Part shown: piece after piece, positions 23,301 through 32,849 of the stretch | Position numbering within the stretch: position 1 is the first letter of the stretch | Layout of the letters: each line of letters begins with the position of its first letter | Assembly: GCF_000090795.2 (NCBI RefSeq) | Contig: NW_003546663.1 | Span: 25,804-59,980 of the forward strand | Length of the DNA: 34,177 nucleotides | Source of the DNA: Amphimedon queenslandica | Taxonomy: Eukaryota; Porifera; Demospongiae; Haplosclerida; Niphatidae | Direction of reading: 5' to 3' | The notes under the pieces: generated by a model | Told to the model about the DNA's origin: nothing | What the model saw: only the letters and a program-made list of their open reading frames with translations | Database searches by the model: none | Position numbers and translations under genes: made by a program

Positions 23301-23608
23301 TTGAAATATTTCTGCAATTTTTAGGCAATTTACAAACTGTAACTTTTTAATATTAAGTTTTGAAATAGACGGCTCGGCTATACATGTACATGTACATAAC
23401 TATATTATTATTTCTACGTACATGTACATGCCGGTATCAACACTTTTTCAAAAAGTAGTACTAAATTCTTTATTTTGTTAGAGCTGCCAACAACCTTTGG
23501 TACCATATAGTGCAAAATTTTTAAGCAAAAATTTAACCAAAATTTTTTTTAGTATTTGTCAGTAAAATTTTTGTCATTTCAATATTATTGGTATTATTAT
23601 CATTGTTG

Positions 23609-23643
<35 letters not shown>

Positions 23644-23844
23644 GTATAGCAGAAAATTTTGGAGGGAATTAAATTTGGCGAATTTGGCGTTTTGATAGCC
23701 ATTAGCCAAAATAAAATCTGCCATTTTAAGCCATTATACGTGCTCAATGGCACATGGCCACAAAGTTGCCAAATTAAAATTCGCCAATCATCAAAATGTA
23801 GCAATTTGCCAAATTTTAGTTCCTCCAAAATTTCCCGCTGTACG

Positions 23845-23876
<32 letters not shown>

Positions 23877-26401
23877 TTATAGAGAAAGAGTTGATAAAGA
23901 TATTATTGTCCCATGTGTTCGAGTCATTGGTAACATATCAACCAGCACTGACTCACACACTCAATGCATCATTGATAATGGAGGGCTACCTCTTCTCTCA
24001 AACCTTATATCACACGAAGCAAATAATGTAAGGAAGGAGGTCACTTGGACACTCTCTAACATAACAGCTGGTACCCAAGAACAAAAACAAGTAATTATTA
24101 TTATTATTGTTATCATTTATAACCACAACATTTTGAAGCTACAAATGTACATGTATAATGGTAATAATGATAGTTTAAGATTTTGACGAAATTTTTGACT
24201 GACGAAAATTTGGAGCTATACAGTATTTATCAATTTATGACAATTAATTTTTTGTGGAAAGATTTGGAATGTTATTTTCTATGACAATTAATTTCTTCCA
24301 TTCCTATTTCCATTACCATTATTGCACTTGTCATTATTATTATTAGGCTGTCATTGATGAAGGGATTATTCCTAAAGTTCTTAATATATTGAATGGAGAT
24401 GCTGGGGTTCAATTGAAGAAGGAAGCAGCCTGGGTCATTAGCAATCTCGTGAATGATTGCACTGTAGAGCAAGGAAGGTACACTACATACACATGTACAT
24501 GTATAACAATTAAATTGTAAAGTGTAAAATTTATGTAAACTTACATGTATGTAAAAGGCAAAATTGTGATGAAATGCATATATATTTTAGTAGTTGGTTG
24601 GTTTTAATTTGTTCGATGCATGTATTTGCCGTTAAGCATGTATATGTACATAATGGGTCAAATGGTGGATTTTTTGGGGGACAAAAGTGACTACCGGTAT
24701 CAGAATGCAAAATTTCCCCTACAAAATTACCAGCTTTACTAAGAGAGAAATGGAAGAAAAACTGAGAGGGAGAGAGGGAGGGGAGGGAGAGGGAGGGAAG
24801 GAGGGAGGGAAGGAGGGAGAGATGGAGAGAGAGAGAGAGAGAAATAGAGAGAAGAGGAAAATTGTGTAATTTAATCTAGAATTTAATGTACATGTATTTT
24901 TGTAGTTATGTTGTAAGTCATGGCGGATTACATGCCTTGGGGAATTATCTTAGTGTTGAAGATGGGAAGATGAAAGCCGTAGCCTTGGAAGGAATTCAAG
25001 CAATGTTACGTATTGGAGACAGGAAGAAGGATGAGGAGGAATTAGAGAGTAATCCTTATCTTCCATTGGTAGTTGAAATAGAAGGTATTGAATTGATTGT
25101 GTTATGTTATGTGTGTACATGAGGCCGTGGGAACAGCACAGGTCATTGTATACATTAACTGACTGGCTGTTGTGCTGCAGTGAAAGTTAACTCTATAGAT
25201 GTTTGATAGCATGAAATGAGTATAAACAGCTACTTAAAGCTCCTGAATTTGAATGGATTACCATAAATATTACAGACATGTACAACTTCAAAATTACATG
25301 TATACATGTTGTGCATGTGTATTAAACAAGCATTAGTAACTTATTTTATTGTCTACTTACACGTACATGTACATGTACATTTATGTACGTTTACATGTGT
25401 AGCTATTAAAAGCTGTTGTTATTGATAGTAGAAAGGTACATGTATTTACTCATAATGAGGTATTAATTTTTGTGCTATCAAATTCCCAATACTTACGTGT
25501 ACACTTAAGTCCTTTCGCATTCGCCTAAGTCCAACAAATGAGCATAATGGATAGATATTGGGAAAAGTTTATGTGTACTTACTACTTACTTATATTAAGC
25601 TGTACAATCAACTACATATATAAGTAACTATTATTCAATTAATAACTGTTAATAAACCTAAATTATTGATAAATGTGAGTACTATTTTTTGCCATTTTAA
25701 AGCCATTCACAAAGAAAAACACAAAAAATTATTACTCACAAGTAATAGTGGCTTTAGGGTACATGTATAAGTTGAAATCTACAGCTGCTTCTTAAGTATC
25801 ACAATAGATTTAGCAGAAAGAGAGGAATGCATTAGTAGTATTTAGTACATGTATGTGTATTTTACAATAGTCAAAAGTTATGCCTTACAGCTACTTCTAA
25901 TTATACAGGCACTATTAATTGTTAATTTTTAATCTGGGTTAGAAATCATAGTTATTAATATCAAAACTTATTAATAATGCCATATAATTATCACTTAATC
26001 ACAATTTATAATACCAGCAAAATCTACCTCGTGCTAACATTGTAAAATTTAGCATTCGAAATTTGTAGTCACTCTAAGATAGCAAGAAAATGAGGACTGA
26101 AGTGAACACATACTGTATGCATGTACATGTACATACGATACCAAAGTTATTAAGTTAGGTTACTTCTTTCAGCTAATTACATCTCTCCCTCTCTTTCCCT
26201 CCCTCCCCCTCTCTCTTTCTCTCTCTCCCCCTCTTTCTCTCCCCCCTCTTTCTCTCATTAGATGACATTAAGCAGCTAATGGATGGTGGTAATCGTGAAG
26301 TGTCTGGAATAGCTACTGGAATATATTTAGAATACTTTGAAGAACAGGAAGATTCTGAAAAATCTGATAATATGAATGACGATATTAATAGTAACATGTA
26401 A
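20334..26401 (+). CDS. Importin-alpha-like armadillo protein without IBB domain, 10 exons
   Basis: Exons: 20334-20414, 20455-20631, 21029-21160, 21242-21330, 22460-22562, 23033-23202, 23883-24090, 24347-24477, 24906-25084, 26262-26401, giving 469 aa plus stop. Phases agree throughout. The first exon encodes acidic [17 protein letters not shown] and [10 protein letters not shown], with no basic IBB cluster. The second aligns with the start of ARM 1 ([11 protein letters not shown]). NLS-binding WxxxN pairs are intact: WLLTN, WALGN, WVFSN, WTLSN, WVISN. The last ARM and tail are degenerate and acidic ([13 protein letters not shown]). Four exons match the minus-strand paralogue in length or phase (132/132, 103/103, and the 89-nt exon missing there). 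By family knowledge, lack of an IBB removes importin-beta binding and autoinhibition. The actual function is unknown. The last intron is 1177 bp with no recognised gene. Confidence 0.88.
20716..20833. mobile_element. MITE, CCGTATAGC family, short copy
   Basis: Left TACCATATAGCGCAAAATTT; right AAAATTTTGCTCCATACGGTA. Flanked by TA, in intron 2 of the IBB-less importin-alpha-like gene. Confidence 0.65.
21399..21595. mobile_element. About 200-bp MITE, AAATTTGGCGAATT type
   Basis: Left CCGTATAGTTGGAAATTTTG; right CTCCAAAATTTCCAGTAGTA. It shares internal blocks (CCAAAATAAAATCTGCCAT, GCTCAATAGCACGTGGCCAC) with the copy at 23642. Confidence 0.7.
22603..22770. mobile_element. MITE with GGCTATAAATTTCGTGGATT inverted arms
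   Basis: Left CCGTAGGGTGCCTTTTT followed by the 20-bp arm; right AATCCACGAAATTTATAGCC followed by AAAGGTGCCCTACG. Nearly complete fold-back in intron 5 of the IBB-less gene. Confidence 0.75.
23642..23845. mobile_element. 204-bp MITE inserted in a (TTA)n microsatellite
   Basis: Left CCGTATAGCAGAAAATTTTG; right TCCAAAATTTCCCGCTGTACGG. (TTA)n lies on both sides (about 23601-23641 and 23846-23876), so the element split one microsatellite at a TA. Confidence 0.8.
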
Positions 26402-26520
26402 AATACTAATTATTTATTTATGTGTTTTTAATAATGATTATTGTACTGTTGTTAATGATTACTGAAAAAGTACGGATGTGACCGGTAGGCCGTATACTAT
26501 AATCACGTGTAGATCAAATA

Positions 26521-27005
26521 ATGGCAGGAGTGGAAGCATCAGTCCTTGATTCGAGCCTTGATTATATGAAGAGAAGAGGAGTTTCCCTCAGTAGAAACTG
26601 GCTAAAGGCTTGTGTAGCAAGCATCAGACAAGTAGAAATTTATACTGTAGTATTTTTTTATCATTTTTAATTGTGTTAGTCCCATCCTCACTCTTTTCAC
26701 AATATTAATGAGGCAGTATACACCACCTGGATCAATACTGATATGAAAGAGACCTCTCTCCCCTCACTGCCACCTGCCATCCTTCAAGAACCATCAGGAA
26801 TACTAACTGGCTCTCATATCGTACAGGTGGGCGTAGCAGCTATTATGTACTATGGCTGATCTATTTTTAGCAATTTTTCTATTTTATATTAAATTATTAC
26901 TTCTATTTTTAGATTGAGTCAATTGTTAATGTAGGATCGTCTGCCTACAGTCAGTTAATGAAACTAAAAGGAAAAGATACTGCAGAAGAAAATGAAACTA
27001 GCAAT
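26521..27005 (+). CDS. RMI1: RMI1-like protein (RecQ-mediated genome instability 1), N-terminal exons only
   Basis: Exons: 26521-26631, 26680-26826, 26913-27005, giving 117 aa and ending in phase 0 at a GT. The sequence shows the RMI1 N-terminal pattern: a conserved WL.AC helix (NWLKACVASI), W..TD (WINTDMKE), LP...L..P.G.L.G (PAILQEPSGILTG), then QIESIVNVGSSAYSQLMKLK, equivalent to human INSLVDVSQPAYSQ. RMI1 acts with BLM helicase and topoisomerase III to dissolve double Holliday junctions. The OB-fold core that should follow is not found before the minus-strand gene at 31263-27862. Read-through from exon 3 stops at 27023. The start lies 120 bp after the importin-like stop, with a CACGTG at 26504-26509. 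Confidence 0.8.
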
Positions 27006-27861
27006 GTACGGTACAGTAATTGATCAATTTTCAGTTGTACATGTACGTATAGCTAATTAAGGCTTGTCCACTTGTCTGGACAACTTACTTTGAGCCTGGG
27101 ACAAATAAAATATTACTGTTGCTTGTCAAAGGACAAGCAACTGCAAGCTTGTCCGCCATTTTGAAAATGACCGCACCTATAATAAATAAGCCAGTAAAGC
27201 CACACTTCTAGATTATACACAACCAGTCAACCTCATTTTATATGAGTCATGAATGGGCTTCGATCCCATAGACCTAAATTTAATGACTAGATAATCGATT
27301 CATTATTTTTTTATAAAAATGAACGAACATTAATATGAATGAATAATTAATAAGTTATTACAGAAAAGTAAAAATTTTGGTTAAGCTCTCCTTGGACAAG
27401 AGTGGTAAATAATGAATTTTGATCTCTGTCAGTGATGCATTTTTACTTAGTCAAAATCACCCCTGATTTTTGTTATACTTTTTTATGCATATTGATGTCT
27501 TCCAAAATCACCCTCTCTTTTATTACATTTTCTGATACATATTGATGTCCTTATGCTGTGTAGAAAGTTTGAGCTGTTCCAACAAATATTTTTAAAGTTA
27601 TGATCAATTTTTAAAATCAGTCAATTTTCAGAAAAAAAGCAAAAGCTATAGCCTATAGTTTTTCCAAAAAGATGGCTCCAAAACCACCGCAAATTAACTA
27701 CATACTCTTTCATGTACTAGATATACATTATTCATACAAACGAAATCTGATCAAAACTGAATGAGAAAGAGATAAAAGAATAAAGTTACATGTACATGTA
27801 TAAGCAAGCATAAGGCTGTGCTTAGAACTAAACTTTCTAGATAATGATAGAAATACATAAA
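27006..27861. other. Region after RMI1 exon 3, repeats only
   Basis: No further RMI1 exon is seen. It holds a GTTGCTTGTC/GACAAGCAAC hairpin (27118-27141), a degenerate interspersed repeat (about 27430-27690), and sequence from about 27640 that is duplicated at about 32700-32850 and belongs to the 3' flank of the membrane protein family. Confidence 0.6.
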
Positions 27862-30800
27862 TTAAAACAAATCAACAACTGATTCACGGCTCGCACTTCG
27901 TCTAACATCAGTAGAACTTGGTACAATTTCCATTTTTTGTTGATCAACAGTTTTATATGATTCAATTAGATCTAAAAGAGGTTCATCATCTTCATCTTGT
28001 TTTTTGAATAACTTCTTAATTAGAGCATCGTAACATTTCATATTTGATAACTGCAGGTAAAGATGATAAACAACAATCAAAATAAAACTAAAAATAAAAA
28101 CAGATAAACAAGTATTGTACCAGATCAATACTTTACTATCTTCATTAAGAGCTACAGATAGACCAACCATGATACATAAGTTAAACAAGAACCAAACTTC
28201 AAGTACATTGTTCATTCTTTTCTTGTAAACACCACCAAAACAATGACTCAATGACGACACAATGGCTACCACTGTCAATAGCATTGACAATAGGAAGTGC
28301 TGTGACTGAATGAAACTGTCAACTAAAGTAACTGATAATAGTACTGGTATCCTAGCCACTAGCAGTAGACCAGGCCAGAACCGATACTCATCTTTCATTG
28401 GACCACTATAAGCATCAATAATAGGCTTGAAACGACTCAAAAGTTTCTTTAAAATTGTGAAATTTGAAAGATACTTCTCATAAAAAGGATTAAGTAAAAG
28501 GAACAGTGTGTATGGTATGACAAAGAAAACAGACACCAATAGGGCAAATCCAAATAGTCCAGCATGCTTCCCTTTAGCATATTCAATATTAGGATCCTCA
28601 TACCATAAACTAACTGATCTTACTGACTCATTTGTACAGTGAAGAGTTACCTCACGCTTGTGTAGTACAATAACAATAGTACGTACTAGTTTAGTATATG
28701 AGAGAAGGAAGAGTGTAGATAGAACAGGAACAGCATGAGACCCCATCAGTCTTGACATCTTACCATATCTCCTACACAATTGTATAATAATGATGATAAT
28801 GATCCACAGGTAGAGAGGGAAAGCAAACTGGAGCCATTGTTTAGCATAACTGTCCATACCATTGTAAAAACATATCTCAAACCCAAAGTCTAAGTTAATC
28901 CATGATATCACTTGACTCAAGACTGGTAATGCTCCTTTCCTTGAAAAGACTGGCTCATATAACTTGACAATGTTAGCATAGAACAATAGACCATTGAGTG
29001 TACCCAGTGATACTGTTAAATTGAGAGCAATCAGTAGAACCACAAGTAGTACACCCATCACTGCAAACAGAGCAATCCAAGCTATTATCATGTATTTATT
29101 ATGACACTGTCCACACTTGTTTGATCCCATTAGTAGACTGTATCCCTCTGTACATGATCCACACATTCTCTGTCCTCTGTTATCCACACATTGAGTATCA
29201 GTGTCATTTAACTTGAAGGCAACAGGATTAGGAGAACAATAGAGGAGACAGTCCTCATTGATAATGCATGCATTAGGATTGGTTGCATTAGCATTGAAAG
29301 GTGTACTGGTATGATATGTTCCAATCCACAGTAGACCATTGTGTGTAATGTTTAGACTATTTATATCACATGTGACATTCTCTCTTGAAACACTTTGACT
29401 GCAAGTACAGGAACCTTGTGAACTGCTTGCACTGAAACCAATTGGACACTCATTAACAATGTAATCAAAAGATTTGGTATAATGGGTAGGGCTATTGTAT
29501 ACTGACAATCTAATGTGATATATTGTTGTTTGAATAAGATTTGGTGTGTATTCAATCAATGAGCAAGTATTGGGAATATATTTTTGACTGACCAGTGCCA
29601 AAGTGCTTTTGGGACTAGATATGCCATATACTTCTACTATACCATCAGTGGGAGTGTGTGTTCCAAAGTAGTTGATTCCCAACAAAGTTGCATAAAATTT
29701 TAATGTTTGACCAGGAAAAATGTGCTGATTACTTTCATAAGAATAGCATCTTTTAGCATTTAGAGGATCACAAAAACACATTGACACTGCATCACTTGTT
29801 GAGCTAATGTGTGGGTTTGTCAAGTTAAACTGACAAGTCGTAGAGTTATCAGTATACCATCCATACATATCACCACCTACTAGTCCAGCAGTATTATTTA
29901 TTAATGTAAGAGGTATGTCTGGTACCATTAATTTTATATCATTATATTTTGACTCTTCAATGTGATTTTTTGCCACGGTTGTCTTTTCAACATAGATCCC
30001 TCCTCCTTTATAAGAAGCATGATTATCAATAAACTCCAAGTTAGCTGTTGATAATAACATCAATCGTGATGAGTCATTTATTGCTAATCCTCCTCCAACT
30101 ACTCCAGTATTGTTCTTGAATATTAAATTATTCTTAATTGTTACTAATGATCTTTCAAGTGTCAATCCTGTTGAGGTACTGTTAGCAACAGTAACATTTC
30201 TGAGACTAATGGAATTAGATAAACTGTTCAATATCTTATTTCCTCCATTTCCAATAAGTTCAGTGTCTATTATGTCAATTACTGTGAATCTCAAGAATTT
30301 TCCATCAATGAATAAGCCTTCATTTATATTGTCATACATCAGACATGATCTAATAATTAAGTGATAGTTCATTGTTTCAGGTATCATGTACATGCCACTC
30401 ACAATGCTCAATCCAAAGTAAAATCCCTTTGAGTTATTGTAAAATTGACTGTCTTCAAATACAAGAGTGGAAGTTAATTGAACACAAGGATAATTGCAGT
30501 CAGTTCTAATTTTTTCCCCAAAAGCAATGCTTACTTCTAATCCATTAGCATAACTGACATGATGAAACAATGATTTGGTAACTAAAAAATAAAAAAGACT
30601 GTCAGTTGAAAAAAACAAAGCCCCTTGATTCATTACAAAACTGCTGTAGTCAACATAATCAAAGGTGATTGATGCATTGTAAGAGAAACCGTGTTCCATG
30701 TTTAGTTCCAGTATAGTGTCCTTAAAGGTAACATTAGTCAGTATCAATGAGTAGTGTGGTAATTCATTACTGTATACTGGAACAGCTTTATACCAAAACC

Positions 30801-31263
30801 TGACAATATAGGCAATGAAAACTGATGACAATACCTTAACATCAAAAGCATTAGTTAATTCGATGATTACCTTCATAATAAAGAAAGAATTAGTTATTGT
30901 AATATTGTCGGAAAAAGTAATATGAACTGAGCAATGTATTTTTAAGCTGGAGATATTGATGTGACTGCTTTTATAGATTAAAATTGGACTGCTGTGACAG
31001 TACAAATGAGACGACTGATCAAGTCCATGTAGAGTGACATTCTTTACAGCAAAAATCTCAATACTATGACTTCTGGTGCTACTGTTTCCAATGAAGTAGA
31101 AGATGGTGTTATGATATTGAGACATATGCCCAGCATACACTGATAAAGGATTACAAGGTGTATAAGTAACTAAGCTGCAGTCATCAGACACATAATACTG
31201 ATGAGAGGAGACACTGCAGGAGCTACTGAAGAATAAGAGAACAACCACTAACAGGAGAGACAT
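27862..31263 (-). CDS. Secreted/multi-pass membrane protein with beta-helix-like ectodomain, intronless, 1133 aa
   Basis: The single open frame starts with a signal peptide (LLLVVVLLFFSSSCSVSS, about residues 1-20). Residues about 25-600 are an N-glycosylation-rich ectodomain of short hydrophobic/asparagine repeats typical of right-handed parallel beta-helices (IEFIDNHAS-like, GGGIYVEKT). A cysteine-rich block (about 605-720; CPIGFS, CTCS, CGSCTEGYSL, CGQC) precedes some eight or nine membrane segments between about 723 and 1070. These include FWPGLLLVARIPVLLSVTL and WLQFAFPLYLWIIIIII. The cytoplasmic tail ends SRESVVDLF, which fits a class III PDZ ligand pattern (D at -2, hydrophobic end). 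I do not recognise a named family; function is unknown, and a receptor or adhesion role is a guess. A second copy lies at 33306. Confidence 0.85.
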   Translation of the reverse strand: MSLLLVVVLLFFSSSCSVSSHQYYVSDDCSLVTYTPCNPLSVYAGHMSQYHNTIFYFIGNSSTRSHSIEIFAVKNVTLHGLDQSSHLYCHSSPILIYKSSHINISSLKIHCSVHITFSDNITITNSFFIMKVIIELTNAFDVKVLSSVFIAYIVRFWYKAVPVYSNELPHYSLILTNVTFKDTILELNMEHGFSYNASITFDYVDYSSFVMNQGALFFSTDSLFYFLVTKSLFHHVSYANGLEVSIAFGEKIRTDCNYPCVQLTSTLVFEDSQFYNNSKGFYFGLSIVSGMYMIPETMNYHLIIRSCLMYDNINEGLFIDGKFLRFTVIDIIDTELIGNGGNKILNSLSNSISLRNVTVANSTSTGLTLERSLVTIKNNLIFKNNTGVVGGGLAINDSSRLMLLSTANLEFIDNHASYKGGGIYVEKTTVAKNHIEESKYNDIKLMVPDIPLTLINNTAGLVGGDMYGWYTDNSTTCQFNLTNPHISSTSDAVSMCFCDPLNAKRCYSYESNQHIFPGQTLKFYATLLGINYFGTHTPTDGIVEVYGISSPKSTLALVSQKYIPNTCSLIEYTPNLIQTTIYHIRLSVYNSPTHYTKSFDYIVNECPIGFSASSSQGSCTCSQSVSRENVTCDINSLNITHNGLLWIGTYHTSTPFNANATNPNACIINEDCLLYCSPNPVAFKLNDTDTQCVDNRGQRMCGSCTEGYSLLMGSNKCGQCHNKYMIIAWIALFAVMGVLLVVLLIALNLTVSLGTLNGLLFYANIVKLYEPVFSRKGALPVLSQVISWINLDFGFEICFYNGMDSYAKQWLQFAFPLYLWIIIIIIIQLCRRYGKMSRLMGSHAVPVLSTLFLLSYTKLVRTIVIVLHKREVTLHCTNESVRSVSLWYEDPNIEYAKGKHAGLFGFALLVSVFFVIPYTLFLLLNPFYEKYLSNFTILKKLLSRFKPIIDAYSGPMKDEYRFWPGLLLVARIPVLLSVTLVDSFIQSQHFLLSMLLTVVAIVSSLSHCFGGVYKKRMNNVLEVWFLFNLCIMVGLSVALNEDSKVLIWYNTCLSVFIFSFILIVVYHLYLQLSNMKCYDALIKKLFKKQDEDDEPLLDLIESYKTVDQQKMEIVPSSTDVRRSASRESVVDLF

Positions 31264-31622
31264 AGCTACTGTCTGTACTGACTAGCAAAAGCACTCATAC
31301 ACTTTGCAGTGTGAGAAATGATATTGCTGTAGTTTGTGCATGCACATATGTCATTCATTTACCTATTTATAGATAGCATCCATTTATCAGTGTGGGCCTA
31401 TTTATAGATGGTATTTGTTTATCAGTGTGGGTAGTTGTTATTGCATAAACATGTTGACAGCACTGATTTAGAACAGACAGGAGAGGCATACTGTATAACG
31501 TCTGTTTTGACTGACTAGCACATCATTATAAGTGTGAGAGATGATATTATAGTAAACATTATGGGCTGTGGGGTAGTTTATGCATGCTCCTTGTATGTTC
31601 TTCACCTATTTATAGATGGTTG
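31251..31622. promoter_or_regulatory. Upstream region of the 1133-aa gene, duplicated with repeated TATA modules
   Basis: On the minus strand TATAAATA occurs at 31371-31364, 31406-31399 and 31614-31607, each in CCTATTTATAGAT(G/A)G (plus-strand reading). The first lies about 100 bp before the ATG. The block 31251-31380 is repeated at about 31476-31622. The second block keeps a start-like ATG-CCT-CTC-CTG near 31487, so it looks like the 5' end of a lost tandem copy. Confidence 0.5.
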
Positions 31623-32849
31623 TATGACTTGTATCATAAACATGTTTTGGAATATTTAATTCCTTAACCCCTGTGGTGCATGAGTTACTAATGATAACCA
31701 ACTAATTATGCATTGGCTGCTCAACATTCTATAATATCGAATTGTAGTATCTAGTCATTCAAATCATCTAGGAATACAATGTCTCATTGTCCATAGTTCA
31801 TTTTTTCACTTTAATGATATACTCAGTATAAGAGTGATACTGATATAGATGCTGCTACATGTACAACCCCTTTATCAGAGATTTGATTGTGATGACTGAT
31901 AACTGAGTTAGAGGGCAATAGCTAAAAATACATTTAGTGTTAAAGGAAGAATATACCAAAGTTTTATTGCCACTGCATCTAATGTAATATGTAGCTACAC
32001 TTGTGATTACTATATAACAATAATAGTAGTTATAATAGAAACATATCCTAACTCATTTACTTACAGTATATACATGTACATAAGCCACTGTGCACGCATA
32101 GGAGAATGTAAAACATTATAACTGACTTTGTCCCTGACGTACATGTACATGTACATACAAACAAATCTTTTTAACTAGTAAGGGCAATTACCAGATAAAT
32201 GTGTTACACAGTATGTTTGTGTATAATATCACCCCAAATTTTTATTACATTTTCTAAAACATATTGATGTCCTTGTGCTGTGTAGAAAGTTTGAGCTGAT
32301 TCCAACAATTAATTTATAGTTTTGAGCGTTTTTAAGAATCAGCCACTTTTTCAAAAAAGCAAAGACCATAAATGGTTTTTTCCCAAAAATGGCTCCGAAA
32401 TCACCCCAAATTTTTATTACAATTTTTGATACATTTTGATGTTCTTGTGCTGTGTAGAAAGTTTGAGCTGATTTTAACTAATGACACATGCGCTTCCGTC
32501 ATGACTGGAAGTGCTGTATAAAAAAATGAGAGCATGCATCAATGGGTCAGATTAGAAAAATTTCTATTCTGATGCCTGTTTCCATTTTTATTTATACAGC
32601 ACTTCAAGTCGTGATGCTAGCACATGAAAAGCAATGCCTCATATTGAGAACCTACTTCTACATGTACATGTCATCATTTTTTTATAATGAGCCAATTTTC
32701 AGAAAAAGCAAAGGCTATAGCCCATAGTTTTTCCAAAAAATGGCTCCAAAACCACCCCAAATAAACTACATCTTCTTTTATGTACAATACTCATATAAAC
32801 TAAATCTGATCAAAAATGAGAAAGAGATAAAAGAATATAATTACGTGTA
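31623..32849. other. Intergenic, repeats and a fold-back element
   Basis: No gene is seen. Content: AT-rich sequence to about 32220, interspersed repeat copies at about 32225-32485 and 32690-32760, and an imperfect long hairpin at about 32488-32625. From about 32700 the sequence matches the 3' flank of the 1133-aa gene. Confidence 0.5.
32488..32625. mobile_element. Fold-back element / long imperfect hairpin
   Basis: GGAAGTGCTGTATAAA at 32507-32522 pairs with TTTATACAGCACTTC at 32591-32605. Pairing continues outward (TCATGACT against AGTCGTGATG) and inward (GCATCA and AGATTAGAAA against TTTCTATTCT and GATGC) nearly to the loop. Probably a fold-back MITE. Confidence 0.6.

Noticed and set aside
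23533..23828. Open frames of 63-84 codons over the MITE at 23642
   Set aside because: They follow the inverted repeat and the TTA run; a similar frame in the related MITE at 21355-21607 reflects repeat homology, not a gene.
30110..30364. Plus-strand 84-codon frame inside the 1133-aa gene
   Set aside because: Antisense shadow of a long, well-supported minus-strand frame.
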